Below are positions 43,746 through 52,996 of a DNA stretch of 64,000 bases, in pieces. The notes under the pieces were generated by a model, which was not told where the DNA came from, ran no database searches, and was given only the letters and a program-made list of their open reading frames with translations. The position numbers and the translations under genes are program-made. Source of the stretch: an uncultured Oleiphilaceae bacterium. GTDB taxonomy: Bacteria; Pseudomonadota; Gammaproteobacteria; Pseudomonadales; Oleiphilaceae. The DNA lies in assembly GCA_913060665.1 (NCBI GenBank), contig CAJXUY010000021.1, positions 1 through 64,000 of the forward strand, read 5' to 3'. The stretch's first letter is position 1, and each line of letters starts with the position of its first letter.

Positions 43746-46283
43746 ATGATAGCTACTTATAGTGAAATCAATATGACGCAGAACCATAATGTAGTTGACC
43801 TCGATAAACTGAGATCGGTTCCAGACGGAAAAACCTCTTCTGGTTCTCTCCCTGCGCCTCTTACTAAGGTAAGGGATTTGGCAATTGGAGAGCTGAAAGC
43901 CTTGTTGCGAAAGCTGTTTGATAATGCCGATGATGCGTTGTTTGAGTTGGCCGATAAGGCTGGATCTAACGGTGAGCAGGCGAAATACTTTGATTCAATG
44001 AGAGAGGTCAGGTTGCAGCGTAAGCAGATTGCGTTGTTAATGCTTCAGTCTGTCGTTAGGTCTTTTAATCAGGTAGGCCGATATAAACTTAGTGGTGTTT
44101 CTTCTACTGAAGCGGCTTCTGACCTTGATTCACTAAGCCTTGTTCAAAACGATGAACTGGAAGAGCGGGTAGCAATTGAGGGAATGGTTAGTAAAACGCG
44201 TAGCGTTTGTGGGCAGTCTGTTGACCATTATCAGATTAGAGTTGAGGCGTTATTGCCGAACGCCAAACTTGATGAGGCTCATATTCCTGCTAGCCCTGAA
44301 GTGCTTGTTCATAGCTTTGTGGATGGTTGTAAAGACCTTCAAGTTGATATTGAAGCAAAGCTTATTGTATTTAAACTATTTGAAAAATATGTGTTGAGTG
44401 GCATTGATATCTTGTATCAGAAAGCCAATCAGCAATTAATTGGCGACGGCGTAATTCCGGATCTTAAACAAGTCCGGTCTTCAGGGCAGAGGGCTACAAG
44501 TCGCCCTTCACCTGGTAGTCGCCCTTCTCCTAACCAAAACGCCCCTTCAAGTAACAGCCTGGTTGATGGTAAAACCGGAGAAGTAATTGAAGAAGATGGC
44601 GGTATGTTTGAAAGTTTGCGAAACATGCTGCACGCACAAGGTGGCGTTCAACAGTCGGGTGGAGGCTATGCGGGTGGCAATGGAGTAGGGGCAAACGGGT
44701 TTACAGAAGTCAGTCGTGATCAGGTTGTATCGGTATTGTCTGATGTTCAGCACGGTATGCCACACCCTCAAGCCGGTAATGGCGCTATCGGAGTGATGAA
44801 TTTTAGAACGCTGCTGATTGAGCAGATGGGTGCCTCTGGGATAGAAGAGCCAAAGCTTAAGAAGGTGGATGATGACGTCATCAACTTGGTATCAATGCTG
44901 TTTGAATTTATTTTAGATGATCGGCAGCTACAGCCCACTATGAAGGCACTGATTGCGCGTCTGCAGATACCAATGTTAAAAGTTGCCATGCTGGATCGAA
45001 ACTTTTTTAACAAAGGTGGGCACCCTGCTCGAAAACTACTTAATGAAATTGCGACAGCAGCGATTGGGTGGAATGAGAAGCCTGAAAGGCAGAGAGACCC
45101 ATTAAAAGAGAAGGTAGAATATATTGTTCAGCACCTGTTAGATGATTTTGACAGTGACTTTAGTGTATTTGAGTCATTGTTGTCGGAGTTTACTCGGTTT
45201 ATTGATATTGAAAGCCGCCGAGGTCAGTTGATCGAACAGCGAACTCGCGATGCTGAAGAGGGTATGGCGAGAAATGAAACAGCGAAAGGTGTTGTTCAAA
45301 AAAGTATCGAGTGCCTTGTGGGTGATAAGCAGTTGCCTGAATCTGCCCAAACCTTGTTAGAAGGGGGGTGGGGGCAATATATGTCGCTGACCTACCTAAA
45401 ACACGGTGAGCAGAGTGCTGAGTGGGCTGGGGCACTATCAGTGGCGGAAAGCTTAATTTGGAGTGTTTGCCCTGATGGTGCAATGGTAGACGCTAGAAGT
45501 CAGTTGTTAAAAATGATCCCTGGTTTGCTTAAAAAACTAAGGGCTGGGTTAAGTGAGGCTTCTTACGACCCGTTTAAGTCGAGTGAGCTGCTTAAATCTC
45601 TCGAAGGGTTGCATATTGATGCGTTACAGATGTTGGCGTCAGCAAGTGTTATTGCGGATAAACCGAAAGCGGAACAGCAAGCAAAATCGAATCAAGAATT
45701 TGGCGACTTAGTTAAGCCGGTAGTCGCCGACAAGCCTGATGCTTCTCTAGCTGATGTTGAACAAGTGGAAACGCTAGATTCCATGACTAAAAGTATGGAC
45801 TCACTTCTTGATGATGTTGATTCGATACTTGATGGTGTTACAGACTCAGCAATCAGTCCGGTGGCGCAAGAGGTTTCATCTGGGCAGGTAGAGCGACCAA
45901 AGCCTTTTGATGAAAAGCGTCAGGCTACAGAGGGCTCTATCCAATCGGTCGTTCCTGAGGCCCAAGTGGTTGAGTCTTCTCAGGTTACACCGCCTGTGGT
46001 GGATGCTGTTAGTATCGAAATGATTGAGTCGTTACGGGTTGGGTCATGGCTAGAATTTCATGAATCAGGAAAAGTTGTGCGCTGTAAGCTGGCAGCCCTG
46101 ATTCGAGTGACCGGAAAGTATATTTTTGTGGACCGAAGTGGTATAAAAATTGCCGACAAGAATAAGTCGGAGTTATTAGAAATGGCCCAACAAGGACAGG
46201 TTAATATTCTTAATGACGGGTTGTTATTTGATCGAGCTCTTGAGTCTGTTATTGGCAACCTGAGAGATAACCGACAAGATTAA
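43746..46283 (+). CDS. DUF1631 family protein
   Basis: About 845 residues from ATG 43746, which has TAAGGATCTG just before it; the track start is five codons earlier with no such site. A large cytoplasmic protein with several helical segments, a proline/serine-rich linker (about 255-280, SRPSPGSRPSPNQNAPSS) and a C-terminal small domain with LRVGSWLEFHESGKVVRCKLAALI and YIFVDRSGIKIADKNKSEL, the DUF1631 hallmark, which resembles PilZ-type barrels. Function unknown. It precedes ampD as in Pseudomonas. Confidence 0.9.
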   Translation: MIATYSEINMTQNHNVVDLDKLRSVPDGKTSSGSLPAPLTKVRDLAIGELKALLRKLFDNADDALFELADKAGSNGEQAKYFDSMREVRLQRKQIALLMLQSVVRSFNQVGRYKLSGVSSTEAASDLDSLSLVQNDELEERVAIEGMVSKTRSVCGQSVDHYQIRVEALLPNAKLDEAHIPASPEVLVHSFVDGCKDLQVDIEAKLIVFKLFEKYVLSGIDILYQKANQQLIGDGVIPDLKQVRSSGQRATSRPSPGSRPSPNQNAPSSNSLVDGKTGEVIEEDGGMFESLRNMLHAQGGVQQSGGGYAGGNGVGANGFTEVSRDQVVSVLSDVQHGMPHPQAGNGAIGVMNFRTLLIEQMGASGIEEPKLKKVDDDVINLVSMLFEFILDDRQLQPTMKALIARLQIPMLKVAMLDRNFFNKGGHPARKLLNEIATAAIGWNEKPERQRDPLKEKVEYIVQHLLDDFDSDFSVFESLLSEFTRFIDIESRRGQLIEQRTRDAEEGMARNETAKGVVQKSIECLVGDKQLPESAQTLLEGGWGQYMSLTYLKHGEQSAEWAGALSVAESLIWSVCPDGAMVDARSQLLKMIPGLLKKLRAGLSEASYDPFKSSELLKSLEGLHIDALQMLASASVIADKPKAEQQAKSNQEFGDLVKPVVADKPDASLADVEQVETLDSMTKSMDSLLDDVDSILDGVTDSAISPVAQEVSSGQVERPKPFDEKRQATEGSIQSVVPEAQVVESSQVTPPVVDAVSIEMIESLRVGSWLEFHESGKVVRCKLAALIRVTGKYIFVDRSGIKIADKNKSELLEMAQQGQVNILNDGLLFDRALESVIGNLRDNRQD

Positions 46284-46445
46284 TGACCTCATTAAATACT
46301 ATCAGGTCAAGACTTGAGTATAAAAAGTACAGTAACGCGGTTTAAAATTAACTAAGCTTGTAATACCCTTAGGGTGTAATATCGTTGGCATATAGCGCCA
46401 AGGTAGACGATTGCACCAAAGGCTAAAGGAGCTTAGGCTGTTGTT

Positions 46446-47075
46446 ATGACTCAACACGGGATACAACACACTGTTAAAGACTCTGTTATTACACTCAGTA
46501 ATGATGGTGTTTTGGATGGCTGGCTTAAAGGCGTTCGGCGAGTTGTCTCTCCCAACTGTAATCAGCGTCCTGCAGATAACGAAATCAGTTTACTGGTTAT
46601 TCATAATATAAGCTTGCCACCTGGTCAGTATGGTGGTGATCACATTGAGCGTTTCTTTACCAATCGACTTGATCACTCGCTAGATCCTTTTTATAAAGAA
46701 ATTGAAGGGGTAGAAGTATCTTCTCATCTGCTCATTAAGCGAACAGGAGAGATTGTTCAATTTGTTTCGTTTGATGAACGGGCTTGGCATGCCGGGGCCT
46801 CTACGTTTAAAACCCGTGAAAACTGCAATGACTTCTCAATTGGTGTTGAGCTAGAAGGTGAAGACGAGGTTCCCTACACTGATGCCCAATATGAGGTTCT
46901 GGTAAGTATTACGCGATGTTTAACCAAAGAATACCCAGCGATTTCTATAGATCGAATTATAGGCCATCAGGATATTTCTCCTGGCAGAAAAACAGACCCT
47001 GGAAAAGCATTTGATTGGGAACGTTATTTTGACCAAATAAAAGCAAAATCCGATATATCTACTGAAGTTGTTTAA
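46446..47075 (+). CDS. ampD: 1,6-anhydro-N-acetylmuramyl-L-alanine amidase AmpD
   Basis: 209 residues. It cleaves the stem peptide from 1,6-anhydromuropeptides in the cytoplasm during peptidoglycan recycling. The zinc ligands and catalytic residues are visible: SLLVIHNISLPPGQYGG (first His), AWHAGAS (second region), FSIGVELEGEDEVPYTDAQY and IIGHQDISPGRKTDPG (later His and Asp). Loss of ampD derepresses ampC in species that have it; no ampR or ampC is in this window. Confidence 0.96.
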   Translation: MTQHGIQHTVKDSVITLSNDGVLDGWLKGVRRVVSPNCNQRPADNEISLLVIHNISLPPGQYGGDHIERFFTNRLDHSLDPFYKEIEGVEVSSHLLIKRTGEIVQFVSFDERAWHAGASTFKTRENCNDFSIGVELEGEDEVPYTDAQYEVLVSITRCLTKEYPAISIDRIIGHQDISPGRKTDPGKAFDWERYFDQIKAKSDISTEVV

Positions 47076-47135
47076 GGCCTTGTCGAGGTGATTTAAGGTC
47101 AGATTTTGATATAACCATCAGCAAGGGTGTTATAA

Positions 47136-48020
47136 ATGAGTTTTGTTGTGTTGTTGATAAGTTACGCTCTTCAACAAAAAATGGATTGGCCTTTAAGTTT
47201 ACAGTTTGATCGAGTAACAATTAAATTTCTCCGGCCTGAACACTTTTCAATGATGGCAAAAAGTAGCGGTGCTGCGTATTTCCTACTGCTACTTATTCTA
47301 CTAGCCTATTTTTCGCTTTTTTATGTATTGTTTTTTTTAATCGGGAACACCTTTTTTGGCGCGCTGTCATTGTGTCTTCAGGTTGTTGTTCTTTTGTTGG
47401 TGTTGGGGCAAAAAGGGTTTAAAGATAACCTTGAAAGCTACTTGGTAGCATGGAAAAGAGGCGACTTTGAAGCCGCTGCGTTTAAACAACAAACACTCTC
47501 TGGTGTTAATGGTCGTTTACTACGTGACCCTGTAATGATGCAGAATGAAGTCTCCAAGGCACTGCTCTATCATAACTTTAATCGATTTTTTGTTATAACG
47601 TTTTGGTTTATGGTGGCAGGTCCCGCAATGATAATTGTAGTGAGAGTCGCCGACCTGATCGCTCAGCACTCATCTCATCAACTAAGGCGAGCGGCTGTCA
47701 GCGTAAATGCGGCAATAGAGTGGTTGCCCGCGCGGCTTTTGGCGCTAACCTTTACATTAACTGGTGATTTTAGGCGTTCTATTTCAGGCTGTATGAAGTA
47801 TTGGGTGGATGTTACAAGCGACACGCCTGATGTCTTGGGCGAGGTCGCATCTAGTACTCTTGATAGTTTTTATCTTAATAATGTTATTGATTCCAAAATT
47901 GACAAAGGTATCCTGATTTCAACGGGCGTGAACGGCATCATCGGTATTAGAGGGCTTTTGGGTAGAAGTATGGCTCTTTGGCTTGGCATTTTTGCCATTT
48001 CTGTTATTTTTGCCATTTAG
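47136..48020 (+). CDS. ampE: AmpE regulatory membrane protein
   Basis: 294 residues with four or more hydrophobic segments. N-terminal SFVVLLISYALQQKMDWPLSLQFDR and the later FWFMVAGPAMIIVVRVADL and EWLPARLLALTFTLTGDF are typical of AmpE/CobD-like proteins. It lies 60 bases after ampD, as in the classical ampDE operon, and is thought to act as a membrane sensor in beta-lactamase control, although its exact role is unsettled. Confidence 0.93.
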   Translation: MSFVVLLISYALQQKMDWPLSLQFDRVTIKFLRPEHFSMMAKSSGAAYFLLLLILLAYFSLFYVLFFLIGNTFFGALSLCLQVVVLLLVLGQKGFKDNLESYLVAWKRGDFEAAAFKQQTLSGVNGRLLRDPVMMQNEVSKALLYHNFNRFFVITFWFMVAGPAMIIVVRVADLIAQHSSHQLRRAAVSVNAAIEWLPARLLALTFTLTGDFRRSISGCMKYWVDVTSDTPDVLGEVASSTLDSFYLNNVIDSKIDKGILISTGVNGIIGIRGLLGRSMALWLGIFAISVIFAI

Positions 48021-48060
48021 GTATCGCCATTGCGCTTATTATTGTTTGAATTCTAATCAC

Positions 48061-48672
48061 TTATCCATTATATGGTTTGAGCGTAGGCGTTAATTGATTT
48101 AGAAACTCGCTAACGCTATTAGCAATCGTTTTGTGTGCAGCAAAACCAGCCTTTTCGAGTACAACATGACCGGTGTTATTGTCAATTGCGATGATTTCGT
48201 CATGGTAGGTACAGCCAATAAACAGGGTTAGTGGTAAGCGGTTTTTTTGTTTTGCAAAGGAATGGCCTAGTAAATTCTGCTTAAGCATCTCTTCATCTTC
48301 AGCATTCCATATCTGAATTAAACTCATTTCTCCTGAATCATGAGAAACTACGATACCGTCTGACCAGTAGTGGCTATAGAAGTTGATGATATCTGGATGA
48401 AATTGGACACCTAACGCACTCTCCATATCGGCAAAAATATTGTCTGATTGACGGATAGCCGGTTTCCATTGAACGAGCCCACTTTCATCGGGCTTAGTGT
48501 CTACAATACATTTGGAACTCCAGTTCTCATCGTATTCTACTTTTGGCAAGCTGATATCCAGTTTGCGGGATAGTTCAATGAAACGGTAAAATAATGTCTC
48601 AAGCGCTTTCGGAGTAGAGGGTAGAGGAGTGGCTGAATCACTATTGAGGGTCGAATGAGGGCGTGTAGTCAT
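48061..48672 (-). CDS. syd: SecY-interacting protein Syd
   Basis: 203 residues. The core matches Syd: LPKVEYDENWSSKCIV, QWKPAIR, ALGVQFHPDIINFYSHYW, LIQIWNAEDEEMLKQNLLGH and the C-terminal NNTGHVVLEKAG then SEFLNQLTPTL. Syd is a cytoplasmic, membrane-associated protein that binds SecY and helps remove faulty or unassembled SecYEG complexes. The N-terminal 20 residues (serine/threonine/proline-rich) are longer than in E. coli Syd. Converges on ampE. Confidence 0.9.
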   Translation of the reverse strand: MTTRPHSTLNSDSATPLPSTPKALETLFYRFIELSRKLDISLPKVEYDENWSSKCIVDTKPDESGLVQWKPAIRQSDNIFADMESALGVQFHPDIINFYSHYWSDGIVVSHDSGEMSLIQIWNAEDEEMLKQNLLGHSFAKQKNRLPLTLFIGCTYHDEIIAIDNNTGHVVLEKAGFAAHKTIANSVSEFLNQLTPTLKPYNG

Positions 48673-48717
48673 ATAAAATTAAGTCCGTTCTGTCGCTAAC
48701 GAGCGTTAGTCTCTGTC

Positions 48718-49629
48718 TTAAGGGTGGATGGATTCATTTTCGTGCCATAGCCATGCGGCACCCCTAACACCGCTTGAATCACCATGTAGAGCCTTTACCA
48801 GCTTCGTGTTGACCTTATCGGAAAATACATATGAAGACCATACTTTTTCTACTTGCTGGTAAATCGCCTGTATATTTGACATTCCGCCTCCTAGAACAAT
48901 CACGTCGGGGTCTAGTATATTGATAACTGTTGCTAGTGAGCGTGCGAGCCTATCAATATAGTTAGTAAACGCAATATCAGCCTTATCATTTGTTTCGAGC
49001 AGGGCCACAATCTCGGAGGGTGATAAGTTTTGCCCCGTTAAAGACCAGTAGCTGTGTTTAAAGCCGGGCCCAGAGAGGAATGTCTCAATGCAACCTTGTT
49101 TGCCACAGTAGCATGGGGGAAATGGCTGGTCATGTTGGTTTGGCCACGGTAGAGGGTTATGGCCCCATTCACCAGTAATGCCATTTGGACCCTTTAAGAG
49201 AGTTTTGTTAATGGTAATACCGCCGCCTACACCTGTGCCTAAAATGACGCCAAAGGCGGTATTACAGTGTGCTGCAGCCCCATCACTTGCTTCGGATAAG
49301 GTAAAGCAATCAGCGTCGTTTGCAACTCTGACTTCACGCTGCAGTCGATTTTTCAGGTCGTGTTGCAGATCTTCCCCAATTAAACATACGGAGTTCGCAT
49401 TTTTTATTAGCCCGTGGTCTGGAGATAGTGTCCCGGGTATCCCTATCCCGACCGTACCAGTTATCGCGAGTTGAGACTCTGCTTCATGGACTAAACTGGC
49501 GATCGTATTCAAAATGCCATGATAATTATTTTGAGGGGTTGGTCGTCGTTTTCGGTAAACCTCTTTATTTCCTTTTGCTAATGCAATAATTTCTGTTTTG
49601 GTTCCACCTAGGTCAATACCGAATCGCAT
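48718..49629 (-). CDS. ROK family sugar kinase
   Basis: About 303 residues from ATG 49629, which has AAGGA nine bases upstream; the track start (49638) sits directly on that site. ROK features: MRFGIDLGGTKTEIIAL (phosphate 1), GTGVGGGITINKTLL, GEWGHNPLPW and the zinc/ROK signature CYCGKQGCIETFLSGPG. This pattern fits Mak/NagK-type fructokinase or N-acetylglucosamine kinase. With no sugar-transport gene nearby, the substrate cannot be fixed. Confidence 0.9.
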   Translation of the reverse strand: MRFGIDLGGTKTEIIALAKGNKEVYRKRRPTPQNNYHGILNTIASLVHEAESQLAITGTVGIGIPGTLSPDHGLIKNANSVCLIGEDLQHDLKNRLQREVRVANDADCFTLSEASDGAAAHCNTAFGVILGTGVGGGITINKTLLKGPNGITGEWGHNPLPWPNQHDQPFPPCYCGKQGCIETFLSGPGFKHSYWSLTGQNLSPSEIVALLETNDKADIAFTNYIDRLARSLATVINILDPDVIVLGGGMSNIQAIYQQVEKVWSSYVFSDKVNTKLVKALHGDSSGVRGAAWLWHENESIHP

Positions 49630-49792
49630 GCTGGTCATTCCTTTTACAAAATAAAATAATCGTTAACTGTGGTCGAGTATTGCAGATAGATTAACTATCT
49701 ATACAGGTAGTGAACGGTTATTGACATTAAATACTGGGATTTTTGTTTAAGTGAAGCACTTTTCGATATTTAAGCTAGAATTATTAAAAATA

Positions 49793-49820
49793 TCAAACGC
49801 TAATAAGAAAAAGCCGATAA
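49793..49820 (+). promoter_or_regulatory. sigma-28 (FliA)-type promoter of the chemoreceptor gene
   Basis: A perfect GCCGATAA -10 (49813-49820) with TCAA/CAAA 15-16 bases upstream, close to the FliA consensus TAAA...GCCGATAA or the Pseudomonas TCAAG-type -35. It sits about 43 bases before the chemoreceptor start. Confidence 0.55.
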
Positions 49821-49863
49821 AACGATTGAGGAGTCATTTCTTTTCAGTTGTTGGAGAAAATGT

Positions 49864-51894
49864 GTGAAAAATCTGTTGTTGCCAGCAATGGCGTTGATGA
49901 ACAGACTGACTTATGTATACAAATTTACGCTGATTAGTATTCTATGGTTGATCCCCATTGGGGGCCTCACTTACATGCTCGTTAGTCAGTTAAACGAGTC
50001 AATCGAGCGAGTTGAAAGCGAGGTTGGTGGCTTAAAAGCGTATCAATCGTCCTACCTAATAGTCCAAGAGGCTATTAACTACCGTGATTACCGGTCTGTG
50101 TCCAAGTTGCGTCCGGTAGAAAATATTGATCAAAAGTCCCTCGTCATTCGCAAGAAAATTTCGGTTTTGATTTCTGACCTTGAAGAAATGCAGTTTACGT
50201 TTGATATTAATGGAGATCTTCGTAATCAAATTGCGGGCTTAGCAAAAGACTGGAAGCGAATGGCTGCAGAAGATAGTTTTGAAACTGATTTTGGATACCA
50301 ATTTAAATATTATGATGCATTTGTAGAAAAGGCGCGAAATTTGGTAGCGACGACTACTCAGGTATCTGGTTTAGCTCAAGACTCCTCTAGGGAAATTCAG
50401 TTGTTATTAGAGTTATCGAGCGGCTCGATTATTAATGTTAATGATGTGTTGGGAAGGGCTCGAAGCATAGGTATTTTTGCTTTGAATGATGGCACAGTGA
50501 GCTACGTGATGAGCGATATGCTGAATGAGATATATGACCAGCTCAGTAGTGCGAATACCTCATTAGTGCCGTCGTTGGAAGTGGCGATGAAAGCCAGCAA
50601 TGAAATTTCTCGAACGTTGAGTGTGTCTTCAGAGGCGTTAAAAGGAAGTATTCTGGTTGTTCAAGATTCTGTAGATCAAGACATTATTACGCCAATGCGC
50701 CTTGAAAAACCGATTGACGAATTTGATGGCCTTGTTACGAATGAAATGGATAAATTTAAGAATTTTAATGACCGCATTTTAGTTTATGTCGGGAGCACGC
50801 TAGAAAATCGCTTAAATGAAGAAACGCGCGCACGAATGATGCTGTTTGGTGGGTTAGGCCTGCTGTTAACAGTTATTGTTTACCTATACATGGGGTTTTC
50901 TGTTTCCGTAAGAACGACTATTGCCAGCTTTACCAGTGCTGCACGTAAGGTTGCAAATGGTGATCTTACCGTAACTCTAGAAAAATACACCCATGATGAA
51001 ATGGGAGAATTAACGACCGAGTTCAACCACATGACGGATAAAATGCGGCAGTTAATTCAGATTGTCAGTGGGACAACGGCAGACGTAGATCATCAAGCTC
51101 AGCGCGTTAATGTGACGGCAGTGTCCAATAGTACAGCGGTACAAAAACAGATGGACGAAACAGCTCAGATCTCCGACGCTATGCACCAGATGGTTGATAC
51201 GGTTCAAGAAGTGGCGTCAGCGTCTCAAACAGTATCCGATGCGGCGTTGGGTGCAGACCAAGAAGCGGCTAACGGAAAGCTTGTGGTTGATGAAACACTT
51301 CAGGCTATTGACCACCTTTCAACAGAAATTAAATACTCTGTCGATAAGATTAGTCGAGTGAGCAAAGATAGTGAAGATATCAGCCAGGTAATGGTTGAGA
51401 TTCGGGCGATTGCTGAGCAAACAAACCTGTTGGCACTTAATGCTGCCATTGAAGCGGCTAGAGCGGGGGAGCAAGGAAGAGGTTTTGCCGTAGTGGCTGA
51501 TGAAGTACGAACGTTATCCCAGCGAACACAAAAATCGACAGAAGAAATCGAGTCAATGATTGAACGGCTCCAAAAAGGGGTTAAAGAAGCGGTTAGTTCT
51601 ATGCAGAGTAGTCACTCGACCGCTGGCATTACAGTTGATCAATCCAGTAAAGTTTCGGATGCGTTAACCAGTATCGCTACCAGCATTTCATCAATCGTTG
51701 ATATGAGCCATCAGATAGCCAGCGCAGCCGAAGAGCAGAGCGCTGTGGCCACGAATATCGATAATAATGTTACGTTGATTTCTGGCTTAGGGCAGGAGAC
51801 TGCGGATAATGCTAATGATACACTCAGTGCCAGTAAAGAAATGTCTAGCCTCACTGGCTCGTTGCAGGCTGTAGTAGGTACGTTTACGACTTAG
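49864..51894 (+). CDS. methyl-accepting chemotaxis protein with large helical periplasmic sensor
   Basis: 676 residues from a GTG start with GGAG at proper spacing. TM1 (about 16-38, [20 protein letters not shown]), a long periplasmic helical sensor of about 300 residues, TM2 (about 322-345, [21 protein letters not shown]), HAMP ([19 protein letters not shown]) and the signalling domain with [20 protein letters not shown] and [13 protein letters not shown]. The large unclassified periplasmic domain sets it apart from the receptor at 21171. A sigma-28 promoter upstream suggests coexpression with flagellar genes. Confidence 0.92.
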   Translation: MKNLLLPAMALMNRLTYVYKFTLISILWLIPIGGLTYMLVSQLNESIERVESEVGGLKAYQSSYLIVQEAINYRDYRSVSKLRPVENIDQKSLVIRKKISVLISDLEEMQFTFDINGDLRNQIAGLAKDWKRMAAEDSFETDFGYQFKYYDAFVEKARNLVATTTQVSGLAQDSSREIQLLLELSSGSIINVNDVLGRARSIGIFALNDGTVSYVMSDMLNEIYDQLSSANTSLVPSLEVAMKASNEISRTLSVSSEALKGSILVVQDSVDQDIITPMRLEKPIDEFDGLVTNEMDKFKNFNDRILVYVGSTLENRLNEETRARMMLFGGLGLLLTVIVYLYMGFSVSVRTTIASFTSAARKVANGDLTVTLEKYTHDEMGELTTEFNHMTDKMRQLIQIVSGTTADVDHQAQRVNVTAVSNSTAVQKQMDETAQISDAMHQMVDTVQEVASASQTVSDAALGADQEAANGKLVVDETLQAIDHLSTEIKYSVDKISRVSKDSEDISQVMVEIRAIAEQTNLLALNAAIEAARAGEQGRGFAVVADEVRTLSQRTQKSTEEIESMIERLQKGVKEAVSSMQSSHSTAGITVDQSSKVSDALTSIATSISSIVDMSHQIASAAEEQSAVATNIDNNVTLISGLGQETADNANDTLSASKEMSSLTGSLQAVVGTFTT

Positions 51895-51927
51895 CTAGGT
51901 TTGTCTCCACTAAGCAAATGCTAGTTG

Positions 51928-52869
51928 TTATGTCCCGGTATTTATATGGGGTTTACAACTGCTTCTTACTCTCTTAAGTAGTACTAAGTTTGTAGGGAAT
52001 GTGTCGTCGCAATTTTTAGCTACCAACTCAATATATCCATTAATATACTCTATCTCCGTTTGTTTGCCTGCTCTAACATCTTGAAGCATTGATGACACAT
52101 TGTTAGCTGTTTTTTCAATAACCTCTTTTACGAGTGCCTCAAGTTCATCAGCATTTTTATTAATGTTATTTACCTTCATTACTCGTTCTAGTTCGTGGCA
52201 GAGTGGGGTAATGTTGGCATCAAATAAGGGCTGACCGACTAGTTCTCCGTTTTTACAGTTTAACAATGCTGTGAAAGGGTTTATTGCGCAGTTAATGGCT
52301 AATTTTAGCCAAAGTTTTTCCCATATGGCTGAGTTGTAGGATACGCTAAGGCCAGAGCCAGACAAAAGGGACAATACTTTTTCGGACTCGCTGCTATTAT
52401 TTTGATTCGAAATTGAGCCAACCCAAGTTTCACCTTTACCCGCATAAACAACTGTTTGTGAGTCAGGGCGATTGGCACCCTCGGTGGTTGATGCGGCATA
52501 GATAGGATTACCAGGTAGCAACTGTGTGATTTCTTGTTGGCTACCCATTCCATTCTGAAAAAGAACGATACGACTTGATGGTGTGAGTCTGTTCCTTAAT
52601 TGTTGAACAGCATTCAGTGTGTCATAGCTTTTAGTAAACACCAATAAGGTATCTATCGGGCGGCTATCTTGTGGCGTGGGAGTAGAGCATTCGCAGGGAA
52701 GGGTTATGGTTGTTGTCTGGTTTTTGTCTATAAATCTAAACTGATGACTACGCTTTTCATCAATTTTCTTGAGGAGTAAAACTATACGGTTATCTTTAGA
52801 CAGTTTTGTTGCCCATAAACTGCCCAGTGCGCCAGCGCCTAAAATATGGATAATGGGTTTGTCTGTCAT
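51928..52869 (-). CDS. panE: 2-dehydropantoate 2-reductase (ketopantoate reductase) family
   Basis: 313 residues. N-terminal Rossmann motif ILGAGALGSLWATKLS (GxGxxG), LLVFTKSYDTLNAV, and IVLFQNGMGSQQEI; C-terminal ApbA-type domain with IWEKLWLKLAINCAINPFTALLNCKNGEL, including the conserved lysine and asparagines. The usual role is NADPH-dependent reduction of ketopantoate in pantothenate synthesis. The ApbA family includes other dehydrogenases, so substrate is inferred. Confidence 0.87.
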   Translation of the reverse strand: MTDKPIIHILGAGALGSLWATKLSKDNRIVLLLKKIDEKRSHQFRFIDKNQTTTITLPCECSTPTPQDSRPIDTLLVFTKSYDTLNAVQQLRNRLTPSSRIVLFQNGMGSQQEITQLLPGNPIYAASTTEGANRPDSQTVVYAGKGETWVGSISNQNNSSESEKVLSLLSGSGLSVSYNSAIWEKLWLKLAINCAINPFTALLNCKNGELVGQPLFDANITPLCHELERVMKVNNINKNADELEALVKEVIEKTANNVSSMLQDVRAGKQTEIEYINGYIELVAKNCDDTFPTNLVLLKRVRSSCKPHINTGT

Positions 52870-52965
52870 AGTCTTGTCCCAAGATTGTTCTATTAGAGTC
52901 GAGATTGGGTAAAGGGTTAGACATAGGTATCAGGTGAGATTGTGCGTTAGAACAACAATAAAGCG

Positions 52966-52992
52966 ATCAGGGAGGGTTTAGCCCCCCCTGAT
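52966..52992 (-). terminator. hairpin terminator after valS
   Basis: On the minus strand ATCAGGGGGGG pairs with CCCTCCCTGAT (one G-U) around a short loop, four bases after the valS stop. The trailing sequence CGCTTTATTG has only a short T-run. The outer AAAGCGAT/ATCGCTTT can extend the stem into the end of the gene. Confidence 0.6.
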
Positions 52993-52996
52993 ATTC

